A stretch of 46,696 nt of DNA from Gordonia rhizosphera NBRC 16068 (GTDB lineage Bacteria > Actinomycetota > Actinomycetes > Mycobacteriales > Mycobacteriaceae): positions 1 to 46,696 of the forward strand of contig NZ_BAHC01000121.1 of assembly GCF_000298195.1 (NCBI RefSeq), in the 5' to 3' direction. The number at the start of each line of letters is the position of its first letter. Within the stretch, counting starts at the first letter, position 1. This document shows positions 15,881 through 24,588 of this stretch, one piece after another. The position numbers and the translations under genes are program-made. A model generated the notes under the pieces. It did not search any database and was not told the DNA's origin. It saw only the letters and a list, made by a program, of their open reading frames with translations.

Positions 15881-17085
15881 CGGGCCCACCACCCCAAACT
15901 CACTCGGGTTCCGATTCCCGGGCGCGACGCGATCTGGGCGTGGCCACCGTCGACCTGGCTCATGCGGCCGCGGATACTGACCGCGATCCCCAGCCGGGAC
16001 GCCGGCACCTGGCCAGGATCGAATCCGACGCCGTCATCGATCACCTCGACCCGCAGCGACGACGGTTCGGCGGTGACGGTCACCGTCGTCGTGGCGTGTT
16101 CACCGGCGTGCCGGCGACTATTGCGCACCGCCTCGGCGGTGGCGGCTGCCATCGCCGAGACCGCCCGGGCCGGAAACACCTCGGTCATGTCGGCCTCGAG
16201 AACGCTCACCTGCTGTGCTGGGTCGATCAAGGCGACGGCGGCGCGAATCTGACTGATCGCGTCGAAGGTCGTCAGCGTCGTTCTGACCTCTCCGGCGGCC
16301 GCCTGCTCGATCGCCTCGAGCGCGGTGCGCGCGCTTTGCGCGAGTTCTGTAGAGGCGCCCTGCCGTGACGCCAGCAGCAACGTCGACATGACATTGTCGT
16401 GGGTCAGTGCACCGAAGCGACTACGCTCCGCCGACCGTGCATTCGCGGCCGCGGCCTCGGCGGTCGCCTGATACGCCTGTGCGCGAGTGGCATCGAGGAT
16501 CGCAGCCGTCCTGATCAGCATCACCGCTGCCGCGACGAACACCATCGAGAAGCCGATCGACCAGGCGATATCGGGAAGAATCGGGCCGTAGACCGTCGCA
16601 GGCCGGACCACATGGCTGATCCCCACGCTCGCCAGACAGGCCACCACCAGATACCCGAATGCGACGACCGCACGAAAAGCCAACGCCGCCGCGATCGCCG
16701 CAAGTGCGGGGAACTGCGCGAACCAGACCCCGTCGTGCGGACCGAGGAGCTGCCCGTTCCAGCCGATCCACCAGATAACCACCGAGACCAGATACCCAGC
16801 GGCTGCCGCAGCGGCGGCCATCTGCATGCGGCGGGCACTCCCGCGCCAGGCCAGCGGCCCGATGGCGATACCGGTACCGAAGGTCAACAGCCACGCCAGC
16901 ACCGTCGACCAGGTGTCCATCAGCGACAGCGACGCCGCCACCATCGGGATCGTCATCACCGCGTAGGCGACGTAACCGCCGGATACGAACACCGAACTCA
17001 GGCGAAGTAACCGACGACCCGCCTGCTCGTCGCGTTCGTCGTGGACTCCGGTCAGCGGCGGACGCGCCGCGATGCGGACAGCCAT
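15877..17085 (-). CDS. Membrane sensor histidine kinase, unit 1
   Basis: A 402-residue sensor kinase. Six or so membrane helices occupy about 30-195. The dimerisation segment carries the phospho-acceptor His229 in ALTHDNVMSTLLLASRQG. The catalytic domain has the N box around Asn322 (EAVRNSRRHAG), G1 DDGVGF (350-355), and GIAVSIRGRM (366-375). It would autophosphorylate and pass the phosphate to a NarL/LuxR-type regulator. It is paralogous to the kinase of unit 2. Its own regulator gene, which should overlap its start by 34 bases as in unit 2, survives only as a remnant at 17052-17147, so it is an orphan kinase unless it uses another regulator. The ATG at 17085 aligns with the start in unit 2. 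Confidence 0.85.
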   Translation of the reverse strand: MAVRIAARPPLTGVHDERDEQAGRRLLRLSSVFVSGGYVAYAVMTIPMVAASLSLMDTWSTVLAWLLTFGTGIAIGPLAWRGSARRMQMAAAAAAAGYLVSVVIWWIGWNGQLLGPHDGVWFAQFPALAAIAAALAFRAVVAFGYLVVACLASVGISHVVRPATVYGPILPDIAWSIGFSMVFVAAAVMLIRTAAILDATRAQAYQATAEAAAANARSAERSRFGALTHDNVMSTLLLASRQGASTELAQSARTALEAIEQAAAGEVRTTLTTFDAISQIRAAVALIDPAQQVSVLEADMTEVFPARAVSAMAAATAEAVRNSRRHAGEHATTTVTVTAEPSSLRVEVIDDGVGFDPGQVPASRLGIAVSIRGRMSQVDGGHAQIASRPGIGTRVSLGWWAR

Positions 17086-17147
17086 TCATCCTCGATCACG
17101 CGTTGGTGCGGGCCGGTCGTCGGCACCGTCCGGAGCCGTTCGATCAT
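17052..17147 (-). pseudogene. Response-regulator remnant, unit 1
   Basis: A 31-codon frame, ATG 17147 to TGA 17052. Its end, VPTTGPHQRVIEDEWLSASRR, aligns with the last residues of the unit 2 regulator (PTKTDLYKRAIEDGWLPIPRR). The stop lies at the same place within the kinase gene, a 34-base overlap. The upstream DNA (17150-17230) also aligns with the DNA before the unit 2 regulator, including CATCATCGCGCAT and, further on, CGAATC and TCCCGT. The start region and the last codons remain, while the receiver and most of the HTH are gone: an internal deletion of roughly 560 bases. Confidence 0.65.
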
Positions 17148-17266
17148 GAAGACATCATCGCGCATCCGTCGGAACGAGGGCGCGCGATCCAACCGAGGTC
17201 CGAATCTTCGACAATGCGGCGATTGTCCCGTTTCCCCCGTACCGAACCCTCGTGAGCAGGGATTTT

Positions 17267-17291
17267 GGGGTCACGGAAACCGGTGATCCCC
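17267..17291 (-). terminator. Hairpin behind signalling unit 2
   Basis: On the minus strand GGGG-A-TCAC-C-GG pairs with CC-GTGA-CCCC around TTT, followed by AAAATCCC. It has single-base bulges. It lies 12 bases past the stop of the unit 2 partner gene and upstream of unit 1, so it probably separates the two transcripts. Confidence 0.45.
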
Positions 17292-17303
17292 TATGCGGAT
17301 TCG

Positions 17304-18383
17304 TCAGCTGAACGAACGAACGGCGCCGGACTGGTCGATCTCCGATCGGATGCTCGAACCGTCCGCCCGACGATGCAGCACCGACGCCGCGATCGGCCGA
17401 TCCGGCGGTGACACACGGACATAGATCTGGCCTTCGTCGGCCTCGTCGAGGACGGTGGTCGCCAGCCCGCTGACCGCCGACGCCACGCGCGGGTCGATCT
17501 GTGCTTCTGTGTCGGCCACCGTCACGTCTGGGCGCGAGTCGTCGATGAACACCACCTCGACGCCCTGGGTCCGTGCCCGGTAGGCGGGTTCGTCGAGGTC
17601 GAGCGTCGACATCAGTGGCGCCCGCAACCGATCGCGCAGATGCGCTTCCAGCAGAGCACATTCCCGACGTTCCTCGGCCGATAGCTCCTCACCCGAGGCG
17701 ATCCGCTCGAGCATCGGACGGGCCAGATGATCGAGGGTTCGGACCTGGCTCGCGCGTTCCTCGGCGGCCGCGGACTCGGCGGACAAGCGTCCGACCTGGG
17801 TGATCGTCTGGGCGCGTAGTGCGAAGACTGCTTTGGCCGTCGGGCGGAGGGTGAAAGAGAACAGGGTGGCCATCGTAAGCGGTGCCGCGTCAATGGCGAC
17901 GACCGCGACGACGATCCCTACTGACGACTGCCCGATCGTCTGAGCCCAGATGGCGAACACAACTGCTTCCCCGATGAGACCGACCCACGGTGCGGCCAAT
18001 CTGCCGCGGACACACATGAAGCAGTACACAGCAACTGCACCGCCATGTGCCCAGACCAGCAGTACCGAGGTCGCCCACTCCGCCGGGGAAACCGAGACGG
18101 CCAGGGCGCAGGCGACGGGCCCGGACGCGGCCAGTGCGACTGTCGTCCAGGGCGGGATCGGATCGCCGGGTACCTGCATGATCGCGACAGCTGAGGCCGA
18201 AATGACCAAACCTGCGATGATGACCGGCCAAATCGACGAAACTCCCGAGAACGTGTAGGCAATGGCAACCCACGTCGCGAGCAGGAATGCCCCGAGCACA
18301 AACCACGCTCCCGGCTGCCGCATCCCCAACAGGTCACGAACGTCCTCCCGTTGTGGGCCCGTGGTGCGCTCGCCGTCGATCAT
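17304..18383 (-). CDS. Kinase-partner membrane protein, unit 2 (degenerate HATPase-like)
   Basis: A 359-residue paralogue of the unit 1 partner with the same parts: about six membrane helices (residues 25-200) and a cytoplasmic kinase-like portion without phospho-His, N or G boxes. From TITQVGRLSAESAAAEERAS to the end only around ten residues differ from unit 1, while the membrane half is noticeably more diverged. The ATG at 18383 overlaps the stop of the kinase by four bases (ATGA); a GTG at 18392 is less likely. It probably works as the obligate second subunit of the sensor, with the N-terminal half detecting a membrane or cell-wall signal. Confidence 0.72.
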   Translation of the reverse strand: MIDGERTTGPQREDVRDLLGMRQPGAWFVLGAFLLATWVAIAYTFSGVSSIWPVIIAGLVISASAVAIMQVPGDPIPPWTTVALAASGPVACALAVSVSPAEWATSVLLVWAHGGAVAVYCFMCVRGRLAAPWVGLIGEAVVFAIWAQTIGQSSVGIVVAVVAIDAAPLTMATLFSFTLRPTAKAVFALRAQTITQVGRLSAESAAAEERASQVRTLDHLARPMLERIASGEELSAEERRECALLEAHLRDRLRAPLMSTLDLDEPAYRARTQGVEVVFIDDSRPDVTVADTEAQIDPRVASAVSGLATTVLDEADEGQIYVRVSPPDRPIAASVLHRRADGSSIRSEIDQSGAVRSFS

Positions 18384-19588
18384 CGCGCCCACTCCACGCG
18401 AATCCGCGTTCCACCGCCGGGTCGCGAATCGACCTCGGCGACACCGCCGTCGATCTTGCTCATGCGACCGCGGATGCTGACCGCGATCCCCAGCCGGGAC
18501 GCCGAAACCTGTGCGGGATCGAATCCGAGTCCGTCGTCGACGACCTCTGCGCGCAGGAGGGACGGGCCTGCCGTGATGGTCACCGTCGTCGTCGCCTGCT
18601 CGCCGGCGTGCCGACGACTGTTGCGCAGCGCCTCCGCGGTGGCTGCCGCGATCGCGGACACCGCGGCCGCAGGAAACACCGACTCGAAATCGGCATCACC
18701 GGGGACCGCCACCGGCTGTGCCGGGTCGATCAACGAGACAGCTGCGCGAATCTGACTCATCGCCTCGAAGGTCGTCAACGTGGTTCGGACTTCGCCGGCA
18801 GCGGCCTCCTCGACGGCGGCGAGCGCGGCACGCGCGTTCTGCGCCAACTCGGGCGACGCACCTTGTCGCGACGCGAGCAGCAGGGTCGACATCACGTTGT
18901 CGTGGGTCAGTGCGTCGAAGCGGGTGCGTTCGGCCGACCGAGCGTTGGCCGCCGCGGCTTCAGCCGTCACCTCGAACGCCTGAGCACGTGTGGCATCAAG
19001 GATCCCGGCGGTCCTGATCGCCATCACCGCGGCAGCGACGAAAAGCAGCGAGAACGCGACACCCCAGGCGAGGTCCGGGATCAGTGGACTGTAGCTCGAC
19101 CCAGGTCGGACGACGTGACTGATCCACATGCTGCCTGCGCTGGCGACCACGAGGTATCCAAACGCGACGACGGGCCGAAATGCCAGCGCCGACGCGATCG
19201 CTGCAAGTCCCGAAAACTGCGCGAACCAGACCGAATCGTGGGTACCGAGGAGCTGACCGTTCCAGCCGGACCACCACAGAGCCACCGTGACGAGATATCC
19301 GATCGCCGCTGCACCGGCGGCAAGGCGGATGCGCTGCGCACTGCCGCGCCAGGACATTGGCGCAATCGCGAGGCCGGTACCAAAGGTCAACACGCATGCC
19401 AGCACCGTCCACCAGGCGTCCATCACCGAAGCCATCGCCATCACCGACGGGGCGGTGATCACCGCATAGGCGAGGTAGCCGACGGAGACGAATACCGCCA
19501 TCAGTCGCAGGATCCGAAGACCCGCCTGCTCGTCACGCTCGTCGTGGACTCCGGTCAGCGGCGAAAGCGTCGCGGTATGGGCAGCCAT
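18380..19588 (-). CDS. Membrane sensor histidine kinase, unit 2
   Basis: A 402-residue paralogue of the unit 1 kinase, starting MAAHTATLSPLTGVHDERDEQ. It has six or so membrane helices in the first half, the phospho-acceptor His in ALTHDNVMSTLLLASRQG, N box EALRNSRRHAG, G1 DDGLGF and GIAVSIRGRM. The sites are complete, so it should be active. It overlaps the regulator gene upstream by 34 bases and the partner gene downstream by four, giving the order regulator - kinase - partner in one tightly coupled unit. Confidence 0.87.
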   Translation of the reverse strand: MAAHTATLSPLTGVHDERDEQAGLRILRLMAVFVSVGYLAYAVITAPSVMAMASVMDAWWTVLACVLTFGTGLAIAPMSWRGSAQRIRLAAGAAAIGYLVTVALWWSGWNGQLLGTHDSVWFAQFSGLAAIASALAFRPVVAFGYLVVASAGSMWISHVVRPGSSYSPLIPDLAWGVAFSLLFVAAAVMAIRTAGILDATRAQAFEVTAEAAAANARSAERTRFDALTHDNVMSTLLLASRQGASPELAQNARAALAAVEEAAAGEVRTTLTTFEAMSQIRAAVSLIDPAQPVAVPGDADFESVFPAAAVSAIAAATAEALRNSRRHAGEQATTTVTITAGPSLLRAEVVDDGLGFDPAQVSASRLGIAVSIRGRMSKIDGGVAEVDSRPGGGTRIRVEWAR

Positions 19589-20214
19589 CCATCCTCGATT
19601 GCGCGTTTGTACAGATCGGTCTTCGTCGGCGCCGGCCGTCCGGCCGTGGTGTACCGGCTGCGGATTCGGTTGACGTAGTCGGTGACGGTCTCGGCGGAGA
19701 TGTCGAGTTCCCGCGCGACCCGAGCCGACGACTCCCCTGCCGCATACAGCTCGAGCACGCGGCGTAGCTGCGGGGACAGGTCGACGAGCCCCGGGTCGGA
19801 GTCGATGGCCGCGGCCCAGTCGATGCCGGGGACGGTGTCACCCGACAGCGCCCGACGCATCGCGGCGAGCAGTTCCTCCTCGCGGGCGTTCTTGCGGACC
19901 ACGCCCATCACGCCGGCGCTGGCGGCCTGCCGCACCAGGAACATCTCGTCGCCAGAGGTGTAGACCAACGTCGGGATGTCAGCCTGTCGCAGGGTCTCGA
20001 TGTTGGTGATCGGCGAGGTGCCGTCGCCGAGCCGCAGATCCAGCAGGGCCAGGTCGAGGTCGCACGTCACCGCGAGCAACGCCGCCACGGTCTCGGCGCC
20101 GGCAACGAGTTCCATGTCCGGCTGGTCGTCGAGCGTTGCGCGGAGTCCGCGCACGATCTGCTCGTGGTCGTCGACGACTCCGATTCGCCACTTTCTCTGG
20201 GGCTGGTCGGTCAT
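19555..20214 (-). CDS. NarL/LuxR-type response regulator, unit 2
   Basis: A 219-residue regulator. The receiver has the acidic pair at 15-16 (VVDDHE), phospho-acceptor Asp59 in LLDLRL, the switch Thr/Ser in LVYTSGDE and Lys in VVRKN. The LuxR HTH follows (LSPQLRRVLELYAAGESSARVARELDISAETVTDYVNRIRSRY). It is the output of the unit 2 kinase, and possibly also of the orphan unit 1 kinase. ATG 20214 is chosen because MTDQ leads directly into the receiver; ATGs at 20223 and 20226 are in frame. Confidence 0.88.
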   Translation of the reverse strand: MTDQPQRKWRIGVVDDHEQIVRGLRATLDDQPDMELVAGAETVAALLAVTCDLDLALLDLRLGDGTSPITNIETLRQADIPTLVYTSGDEMFLVRQAASAGVMGVVRKNAREEELLAAMRRALSGDTVPGIDWAAAIDSDPGLVDLSPQLRRVLELYAAGESSARVARELDISAETVTDYVNRIRSRYTTAGRPAPTKTDLYKRAIEDGWLPIPRRFRR

Positions 20215-20465
20215 GGCGACCATCATCGCGCATCGGTCGCGAAAATGACGCACGAACCATCCCGGGCCCGAATCGCCATTCTCCTGACGATCGTCCCGTA
20301 GTCTCGTGTCTCCGGGTCGAGTGTGGTCCGCTCGGGTGCCGTTGGGTATCACTCGATCGGGTCAACCGGTCGCGGCGAGGTGGCTATCCGGGATCGTGCG
20401 TCCGACTGCGTTCCGCGGACGAACGTGCGAACGCTCGACACTGCGGCGTGCCGGATCGACGCGGC

Positions 20466-20504
20466 GGGGTGTGCACGATCGACGCCGGGGTGTGCACGAT
20501 CGAC
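20466..20504. repeat. Two tandem 18-bp repeats
   Basis: GGGGTGTGCACGATCGAC occurs at 20466-20483 and 20487-20504, period 21. It lies in the 321-base gap 20215-20535, which otherwise holds the upstream region of the unit 2 regulator and no gene that I can support. The core GTGCAC and CGATCG are palindromic, so protein binding sites are possible. Confidence 0.5.
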
Positions 20505-20514
20505 ACGCGCGGAG

Positions 20515-20528
20515 CGTTCCGCGGAACG
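20515..20528. terminator. Palindrome CGTTCCGCGGAACG, copy 1
   Basis: A perfect 14-base palindrome eight bases past the stop of the RibBA-like gene. The identical 14-mer is found at 30881-30894 between two convergent genes. It may be a short terminator (five-base stem, CGCG loop) or a binding site. Confidence 0.4.
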
Positions 20529-20535
20529 TTCACGA

Positions 20536-21564
20536 CTACGCGGGCAACACGATCTCCTCGGACACCGGCAATCCGTCGACGGGATCGGAGGTCGGCGCCA
20601 CGGTGATGTCGCGAATCCCGAGGTGTCCGAACAGGACTTCCAACGAGCTGAGCGACCGGATCGGCGCAGCCGAGTGATGCATCGACGAGGCCGGCCCGGT
20701 CCGGCGGAAGTACACCACCGCACCACGTGATTGGCTCGACATCAGGCGCAACGCGTCGTCGAGCCGCCGACGGCACGTACACGCCGACGACCCGAACAGA
20801 TCACCCAGCGGACATTCGGTGTGGATCGACACGCTCACCGGACCGCCGACGGTCATGTCGCCATGCACGAGAGCCAGGTTGTCGGCCGACCCACCGACTG
20901 TGCTGAACCCGACGGCGTCGAACATCCCGTACACCAACGGAAGCCGCGCGGACACAGACTCGACGACACCGACCGGCCCGAGTCGCGCCAACGCCTGCAA
21001 CGCGGACACCGTCACCACCGGATATCCGTATTCCGTTGCGAGCGCGAACACCTCACGACCACGCGCCGGCTCGGCCGGATTGGCCCGACCGCTGAGCCGG
21101 GTCAACAGCGCCGCCCCGACACCGCCGGCGGCGACCACCGCATCGACGGCCAGCCGCACCACCGACGAATCCGGACACACCGAGGCATTGACCACCGTGA
21201 CATGGCCGGGTGAGGCGAAGCGTCGGCCCGGGTGGGCGTCGACAATCGCGGAGATCGTCGACGCCCACCCGGCATAGGTGTCACTGTCGTCCTGTCCCAC
21301 CAGATCGACCGACAGCAGGTGCGTCGGCTTCAGGTGCGCGGTCTGCAGCTGCGCGGACTGCGCCAACTCACCCGACAATCGGGACCAGACCGCACCGTCG
21401 ACGGCGACCGACACGGTGCCGCTCCCCCGGGAACACAACGCCACCAAACGTTCCGGCGTCACACCCTCCGCTGGCGCCACGAGATGCCCGCCGCCCGACG
21501 CCTCGTCGTCGTTGATGACGACGAGGGCGCCGGCACCGGCGAAGACCTCGGCCAGATCGTCCAT
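20536..21564 (-). CDS. Degenerate RibBA-like protein
   Basis: A 342-residue protein with the two-domain plan of RibBA (3,4-dihydroxy-2-butanone-4-phosphate synthase plus GTP cyclohydrolase II), but with key sites changed. The N-terminal domain keeps GALVVINDDE and SPGHVTVVN but has ASGGG where the synthase has REN-EGD acidic residues. The C-terminal domain keeps the zinc-type cysteines in HTECPLGDLFGSSACTC but has RRTGPASSMHH where the cyclohydrolase has RQEGRGIG. Normal riboflavin synthesis activity is therefore doubtful. It is 16 bases downstream of a flavin-dependent monooxygenase, so it may make or handle a modified pterin/flavin precursor or hold a cofactor. An 11-base duplicate of the monooxygenase end supplies its start codon. 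Confidence 0.72.
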   Translation of the reverse strand: MDDLAEVFAGAGALVVINDDEASGGGHLVAPAEGVTPERLVALCSRGSGTVSVAVDGAVWSRLSGELAQSAQLQTAHLKPTHLLSVDLVGQDDSDTYAGWASTISAIVDAHPGRRFASPGHVTVVNASVCPDSSVVRLAVDAVVAAGGVGAALLTRLSGRANPAEPARGREVFALATEYGYPVVTVSALQALARLGPVGVVESVSARLPLVYGMFDAVGFSTVGGSADNLALVHGDMTVGGPVSVSIHTECPLGDLFGSSACTCRRRLDDALRLMSSQSRGAVVYFRRTGPASSMHHSAAPIRSLSSLEVLFGHLGIRDITVAPTSDPVDGLPVSEEIVLPA

Positions 21565-21580
21565 CAGAACGCCTCGAACA

Positions 21581-22915
21581 TCAGAACGCGGTCAGGTTCT
21601 CTTTGAGCGTCGAGCCGGTGTACTCCTCACGGATCAGCCCGCGCCGACGCAGTTCCGGCGCGAGACCGTCGGAGACGAGCGCGAGGTTGTAGCGGGTGGT
21701 CGGCAGGTAGAACAGGAATCCGTCACCACCTGCCTCCTCCATGATCTCGCCCATCTTGGCCGCCACGGTCGACGGCGACCCGATCAGACCCATGTCCTTG
21801 ACCTGGTGGCTCTTCGCCACGACCTCACGCAACGACTCGTCCTCGTGCCCCTCGAACAGTTCCTTGATCGAGGTGTACTCGCCGTTCTGCTTCGACAGGT
21901 CGATGTCGCGGATCTTGGTGTCGGGATCGATGTTGCCGAAATCGATACGGCCACCGGAGGTGTAGGACATGTTCCACAGGTTGTACTCGATCGCCTCGTC
22001 GGATGCGCGCGAGGCCAGGTACGCCGCGTGCTTCTCCTGTGCCTCCTCGTCGGTGGCCGCGATCGTCGGGGTGGCGATGAACAGAAACTTGACGTCGTCG
22101 GGATCGCGCCCGTTGGCGGCGACGCGGGCGCGCATGTCCTCCCGGTACTTCTTCGCGGCCGCCGCGTCCCGGACGATCGCGATCTGCGTGTCGTCGTACT
22201 TGGCGGCGAGCGCGCGACCGGCCGGCGAGCTGCCGGCCGAGCAGACCGGGGTTGAGATCTGTGGTCCGGGAACGGTGTTCAACGGTCCGCGGCACTTGAA
22301 GTACTTACCGACGAACTCGATCGGATGCACCTTCGTGTGATCGGCGTACACGCCCGTGTACGGGTCGGCGATCACCGCGCCCTCTTCCCACGATCCTTGC
22401 AGCTGCTTGACGACGTCGATCCACTCCATCGCCATGTCGTAACGCTCGTCATGGTCGAGATGGCGTTCGTAGCCGAAGTTCTGGGCGACGCGGTCGGTGA
22501 CGCTGGTGACGACGTTCATGCCCACCCGGCCCTCGGTCAGGTGATCGAGGGTGGTGAACGCACGCGCCGCCAGATACGGCGGGTACTGGATCGTGGACAC
22601 CGTGGGGATCACACCGATGTGCCTCGTGGCACTGGTCATCAGCGGAACCAGCGGCATCGGATCGTTCTTGGGCGCCATGAACCCACGACGCAGCGACGTC
22701 TCCGCCGACTGCTTGTAGGAGTCCTCCACCATCGACGTGTCCTCGATGAGGATGTAGTCGAAACCGGCCCGTTCCAGACTCGTCGCCATGTCGACATAGA
22801 TGTCGGGCTTCATCCAATCGGTGGCGTTGCTACCGATCCACGGACCGTCGCCGTTGACCGGACTCCACGCATGGATGCCGAACCCGTCGCCGAGAAACCA
22901 ACCCAGATGGAACAT
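21581..22915 (-). CDS. FMNH2-dependent monooxygenase, NtaA/SnaA/DszA family
   Basis: A luciferase-like monooxygenase of 444 residues, the usual size for the NtaA/SnaA/DszA/SoxA group. It opens FHLGWFLGDGFGIHAW with the family's early strand, then AWSP-xx-G, and has the TLDHLTEGRVGMNVVTS segment and a QAG-like CSAGSSPAGRALAAKYDD. These enzymes use FMNH2 from a separate reductase and O2 to oxidise substrates such as nitrilotriacetate, dibenzothiophene sulfone or pristinamycin precursors; the substrate here is unknown. AGGAGAGG lies shortly before the ATG. It follows the ABC importer genes in one direction and precedes the RibBA-like gene; the flavin reductase at 29558-30052 is its likely partner. 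Confidence 0.88.
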   Translation of the reverse strand: MFHLGWFLGDGFGIHAWSPVNGDGPWIGSNATDWMKPDIYVDMATSLERAGFDYILIEDTSMVEDSYKQSAETSLRRGFMAPKNDPMPLVPLMTSATRHIGVIPTVSTIQYPPYLAARAFTTLDHLTEGRVGMNVVTSVTDRVAQNFGYERHLDHDERYDMAMEWIDVVKQLQGSWEEGAVIADPYTGVYADHTKVHPIEFVGKYFKCRGPLNTVPGPQISTPVCSAGSSPAGRALAAKYDDTQIAIVRDAAAAKKYREDMRARVAANGRDPDDVKFLFIATPTIAATDEEAQEKHAAYLASRASDEAIEYNLWNMSYTSGGRIDFGNIDPDTKIRDIDLSKQNGEYTSIKELFEGHEDESLREVVAKSHQVKDMGLIGSPSTVAAKMGEIMEEAGGDGFLFYLPTTRYNLALVSDGLAPELRRRGLIREEYTGSTLKENLTAF

Positions 22916-22951
22916 GTCTTCACCTCTCCTGTAAGAAAACTTCGAAATAGC

Positions 22952-23721
22952 TCAGGCGGCAGCGGTTTCCACTGTCCTGAAGGCCTCGACCAATTGCCTG
23001 GTGTAGGCGTGTGACGGTTCGCCCAGAACCGTCGCGGTATCTCCTTCTTCCACCACGACTCCTGCATTCATGACGAGCAGTTCGTCGGTGATGAACGCGG
23101 TCGCCGGCAGTCCGTGCGAGATGAACACCAGGCCCAGCGAATGCGACCGAACATACTGTTTGAGCACGTTGAGCACCACGGCCTGTGCCGACACGTCCAG
23201 CGCGCTGACCGCCTCGTCGCAGATCAGGATGTCGGGCCGGACGATCAGCGACCGCGCGATCGACAACCGCTGCCGCTGTCCGCCGGACAGTTCGTGCGGA
23301 TACCGGTCGACGAGCTCCGCCCCGATGCCCAACTCCTCGACGATCGCGTCGACGGCGTCGTCGGCCGCCGCTTTGTCCATCCCACCGAGGATCTGCGCCG
23401 GCGTGCGCACCGCCTCCCGGACGGTGTGGCGGGGATCGAAGGTGGTCGTGGTGTCCTGCGCCACCTGCTGAACCGCCCGCAGGAACTCCAGCCGCAGGGA
23501 CCGGCGCCGCAACTGCCGCAGATCCCGGCCATTGACCAGCACCTGCCCCGATGTCGGGGTGCTCAGACCGACCAGCATCCGCCCGAGACTTGACTTGCCC
23601 GAGCCACTTTCGCCGACAATGCCGACCGAGCGCCCGGATTCGAACATCGCGGTCACCCCGTCGAGCGCCGTCACGTGACGCCCGTACGTCTTACGGACGT
23701 CGACGACCTCGATCACCGTGC

Positions 23722-23725
<4 letters not shown>
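22952..23725 (-). CDS. Peptide-type ABC importer ATPase (DppF/OppF-like)
   Basis: A 257-residue ATPase. Walker A is GESGSGKSS (about 41-49), the signature is LSGGQRQR, Walker B is ILICDEAVSALD and the switch His lies in VFISHG. The usual Glu after Walker B is present (DEA). It pairs with the next ATPase, which it overlaps by four bases (ATGA), to energise the two permeases. It lacks the long C-terminal oligopeptide-binding tail of OppF but is otherwise normal. Confidence 0.88.

Positions 23726-24584
<859 letters not shown>

Positions 24585-24588
<4 letters not shown>

Noticed and set aside
14513..16252. Long open frame on the plus strand through signalling unit 1
   Set aside because: Antisense to the partner and kinase genes; composition is that of a shadow frame. 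The same holds for 18287-19678, 32453-33910, 43473-44483 and the minus frame 35604-37238 next to the permease.
20466..20504. Possible CRISPR repeats
   Set aside because: Only two copies, spacer of three bases, no cas genes.
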